Below are positions 61,202-64,000 of a stretch of DNA of 64,000 bases, piece after piece. The position numbers were made by a program, and so were the translations under genes. The notes beneath the pieces were generated by a model. That model worked only from the letters and a program-made list of their open reading frames with translations, was not told where the DNA came from and ran no database searches. The first letter of the stretch is position 1. Every line of letters begins with the position of its first letter. Source of the DNA: Bisporella sp. PMI_857. Taxonomy: Eukaryota > Ascomycota > Leotiomycetes > Helotiales > Helotiaceae. The stretch covers positions 62,001 through 126,000 of the forward strand of contig JAJSPD010000064.1 in NCBI GenBank assembly GCA_021307315.1. Direction: 5' to 3'.

Positions 61202-63471
61202 TTGGCAGCCCCCTTCTTATAACTTTGCTTGTTTAAAAAGCGCAAACGTAAGTGCAACTACATTGGTTAAATGCTACGAGGAGGTTCTACAAATCACGTG
61301 GCTGGGCCTCGTGGCCAAGACTGTGGCGCAGCTAACTCTGCGCCTTAACCATCAAGCCCCTAGCATGGGAATATCTCATAATACTCGATCCTTCTTTCCT
61401 TCCCAGTTCTCTATTGTAGCCAATCAATTGAATCACATCCCTATTGCCCCTTCAGTGAGATCACCTCAATTGTAATCTTGACATTAAACTAAATAGTAGT
61501 CAAAAACACTTTGTTCAGCAAAAATCTATATTTTCCGTAACACGTGACTTTGCGGACCAAGCCCTCGGCGGCATGTCGGAGCGAGGCAGCACCTTGGGGC
61601 CTCTCTTTCGAGCTTGTGAGAAGGCAGAATCTCGTAATAAGTATTATATTTTATGCTTCGCCTAGCCATTAAGATGAGCCGGTGTTAGGCGTAGGCATAA
61701 AGCCCACAGATAGGCAAGGAACTGTAAGATAAAAACAAGTATTCCATTAACGCAACAACTAAATCTTGTCTTTTTCTTTCGCTCCCAGCTCCTTAATATA
61801 CTCTTCGCCAGCCGAGATTATTACTAAGCGCAGGACAGTGGTGCTGGTGCGTCAAGAATTTAAATGCCACATAGATCTTTTCTTAGTAAGCTTTAGGAAC
61901 TGCTTTTCAGCAGCACCGTAGAGTGGTAATTATTAGTCTGTCAACTTTTTAATATCTAAAGTTTCTTTTTTTAAGTGATGAATCCATAGATAGCGGATTG
62001 TTTCTTAAACTATTTTGCAAAGTAAGGAATACTAAGACGGCGAGGTTTTTGCTTTATTTTAAAGGGAACTTAAATCAGATTTCTGCAGCTATGGTGAACG
62101 GCTGAAGGACAACCACTCTCCGTATCCCTGCACATGCCGGATACGCGGGACTGCTAGATATATGTAAGACAATTTACACTATATATATATATATATAAAA
62201 GGTGGAACCAAAGCTTTAGTCGTATGTACCACAACGCAAATATTTATCAAATATTCTTTTAGTCTACTTTTGACAAATCTTCTAAACAATACTATTTTAG
62301 CAAGGCCAAAAATGCCTCCTTGAGCCACGTACGTGAGTCCTCTACAGCACGAAATGAGGCAAGTTCTTGTACAGTCACATTTGGCCCATCCGTTACCAAC
62401 TCCTAGTCTTGAGCCCACATGCGCGATTGAGGCTTCTGCCTGCAGGTGAAAGTCTTGGGATGCGGAAGCATCAAAACTGGATGCTTTTGTTATACTCGTG
62501 TTAATGTGAATTGCTTGAGTTGCATCATGTGCCTCCAAAATGGCTAGTAGCTCAGTGGCTTCTGGTTGGAGGCGCTTTCGCGGGCCAAAGTAAGCCTAGG
62601 TTCTGCGCCTCGGCCCATGCACCCCCCAAGTGTGTGGTCTACGCCGTAAGGCCAAGAATTCGATAGATCTCCTGCAGGATAAGTACGAGTTAGACTAGTA
62701 GATAAACGAGATTCTATTGTACCTTTAGAAAGAGAGCCTGGAGGAATTGGAGGGGAAAATTTTTGCAAGGAAAAATAAGGTGGATTAAAAGCTAGATTCT
62801 GATTAATCCATTAGGTACACAGGAGTTTTGTCTGCCAAGGTGTTAAACTGCTAGTTTCAATGAGGCCCAAGGATCTTGTACCCTTCTCGTACTCGTTTCC
62901 TGCCTAAATGAGACGTAGAGGTCATTACGCGAGCTGACAATTATCGACTTATCTTCTCTCATCAAACCCTACTTTGGAAGTAGAGAGACAACTTCACATA
63001 TGCTCCCTAGGCAGTGCTCTCTAGGCTCTATGGCTACCTATCAAAGTTCATAAACTCAAGAGACAGGTTTATTGTCTAGCACTCCAGTATTTCTACAATG
63101 TCTTCCTACAGTTCAACAAGCACCTACATCCTGCATTTTATGCCAATGCACTGTGTCATAATGCCACACAGCTCAGCAACTGTTATGCCAAGTATGTCGC
63201 TACAAGACTATCACCGGACTTGTCAGCGGTACAATAACCCTGTTCCGGTCCAAGAGTCATTATACTCCTCAATTCATGACATGCATTATACTGTGCCTCA
63301 ATCATATGCGTTGCTTATCCACTGGAGACTGCAGTTGCTCGTATACGAAACCCATAAGTTGACTCTCTAGGCTTCAATTTTTTAGAGTAAAAGTATCTCC
63401 AACGCGATCCTCCAAAGCTGTTTTCTACTTCTTTAGAGAGTCATCGTCCCCAAGCCACCCAGTAGAACATT

Positions 63472-63782
63472 ATGCACTCCGCTGTGCTTTCGTTAGCTTC
63501 AGCAGCTGTAATTCTACTCTTAGGAGCTCCTACTCTAGCTCAACTACCCAAGCCAGTCCTGTTCTCCGATGGCTTGTCGCCGCATGTTGAGCAGAGTTTC
63601 TGGGACAACTTGGTGCCTGTTGAGTTCGTACTAACTCTTAACTATAAGACGAAGCGTGCGTGCACTAACTTACGAACAGAAGTACCTGGATCTGGTGGAC
63701 TGGTAACGACATACCTCAACGATGCAAGGAGGAAGCTGAATATCTTGGCCTCAACCCCGTTGATTTCGACATTTACTCGTAA
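63472..63782 (+). CDS. Putative small secreted protein
   Basis: The ATG at 63472 begins a clear signal peptide, MHSAVLSLASAAVILLLGAP, with likely cleavage after TLAQ. The uninterrupted frame ends at 63786, but after about residue 51 it looks random. Splicing an intron with donor GTTCGT at 63624 and acceptor ACAG at 63679, containing CTAAC twice, gives a better protein: FWDNLVPVESTWIWWTGND then IPQRCKEEAEYLGLNPVDFD ending IYS at 63782. A further donor-like GTAAAT sits at the stop, so more exons may follow. The Trp/Cys-rich mature part resembles small secreted fungal proteins of unknown function. It may also be truncated. Confidence 0.45.
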
Positions 63783-64000
63783 ATAATCCTACATTCATCA
63801 GCAGGAGACTTACGGGTGATATTTCAATTCCATCCCCTCGAGTCGCATGCTTATCCTATTCAAACCCTTGCTGACTAAATAAAGAATCAAATATGTTGAT
63901 TGCGACACGAGTTGGTTTATATGTCGACACAAAAATGCAGTACTGACGTAAGTTAGTGACTCAACCGTTACTTGGTCATTGCTAAGCTGAGCCACCCATC
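63783..64000. other. Window edge
   Basis: Nothing recognised; may contain a continuation of the preceding secreted-protein gene. Confidence 0.3.

Larger units (their letters stand above)
58634..63471. other. Gene-poor 4.8 kb block
   Basis: No conserved gene recognised. Two minus-strand open frames are listed separately with low confidence. Contains a tRNA-like fragment near 61290-61360 and a short TA repeat near 62180-62198. Confidence 0.4.

Noticed and set aside
61110..61475. 121-codon plus-strand frame
   Set aside because: No signal, overlaps the tRNA-like fragment, and is partly antisense to another weak frame.

Overview
The window looks like nuclear DNA of a filamentous ascomycete (Pezizomycotina). 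The genes carry several short introns, mostly about 45-150 nt, with GT..AG ends and CTAAC/CTGAC-like branch sites. They include families typical of these fungi: a HET-domain protein, a DUF6594 protein, a fungal-specific transcription-factor domain protein, a FACPY-type C2H2 protein, an Nrd1-like four-RRM protein and an opsin-related HSP30-like protein. A member of Leotiomycetes is my guess from the general flavour of the families; that is inference. Exon structures were built by hand. Most were checked by exon lengths summing to a multiple of three and by conserved residues crossing each junction.

Layout. 1-12 kb: an unrecognised gene, a diverged tandem duplication, an agmatinase with a signal-peptide-like start, a decayed ABCC-type ABC transporter, and the Rho GTPase CDC42. 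12-24 kb: a Vma22/CCDC115-like V-ATPase assembly factor, a gene-poor stretch, a convergent pair (C2H2 protein and DUF6594 membrane protein), then about 4.6 kb of gene-free DNA with an inverted-repeat (MITE-like) element. 24-36 kb: housekeeping genes, namely DNA ligase I and cytosolic asparaginyl-tRNA synthetase head to head, then the Nrd1-like RNA-binding protein. 36-47 kb: an unknown protein, a small membrane protein, the opsin-related protein, a transcription-factor-domain protein and an RBR E3 ubiquitin ligase. 47-58.7 kb: a gene-free 3.3 kb, a Dal5-type MFS transporter, a HET-domain gene with an in-frame TGA, an epoxide hydrolase-like alpha/beta hydrolase, and a head-to-head pair of splicing-related genes (Pinin/SDK-domain protein and PHF5A/Rds3). 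58.7-64 kb: mostly empty, ending in a possible small secreted protein.

How the genes relate. There is no biosynthetic cluster or obvious multi-gene system. The clearest organisation is two divergent pairs with short shared promoters: LIG1/AsnRS (341 bp) and Pinin/PHF5A (308 bp, two spliceosome-associated proteins). The most unusual points are the opsin-like protein lacking the retinal lysine and both proton-relay carboxylates, the multiply broken ABC transporter, the TGA inside the HET gene, the intron that splits the PIP box of DNA ligase I, and repeated use of unusual 5' splice sites (GTCAGT, GTTCGT).
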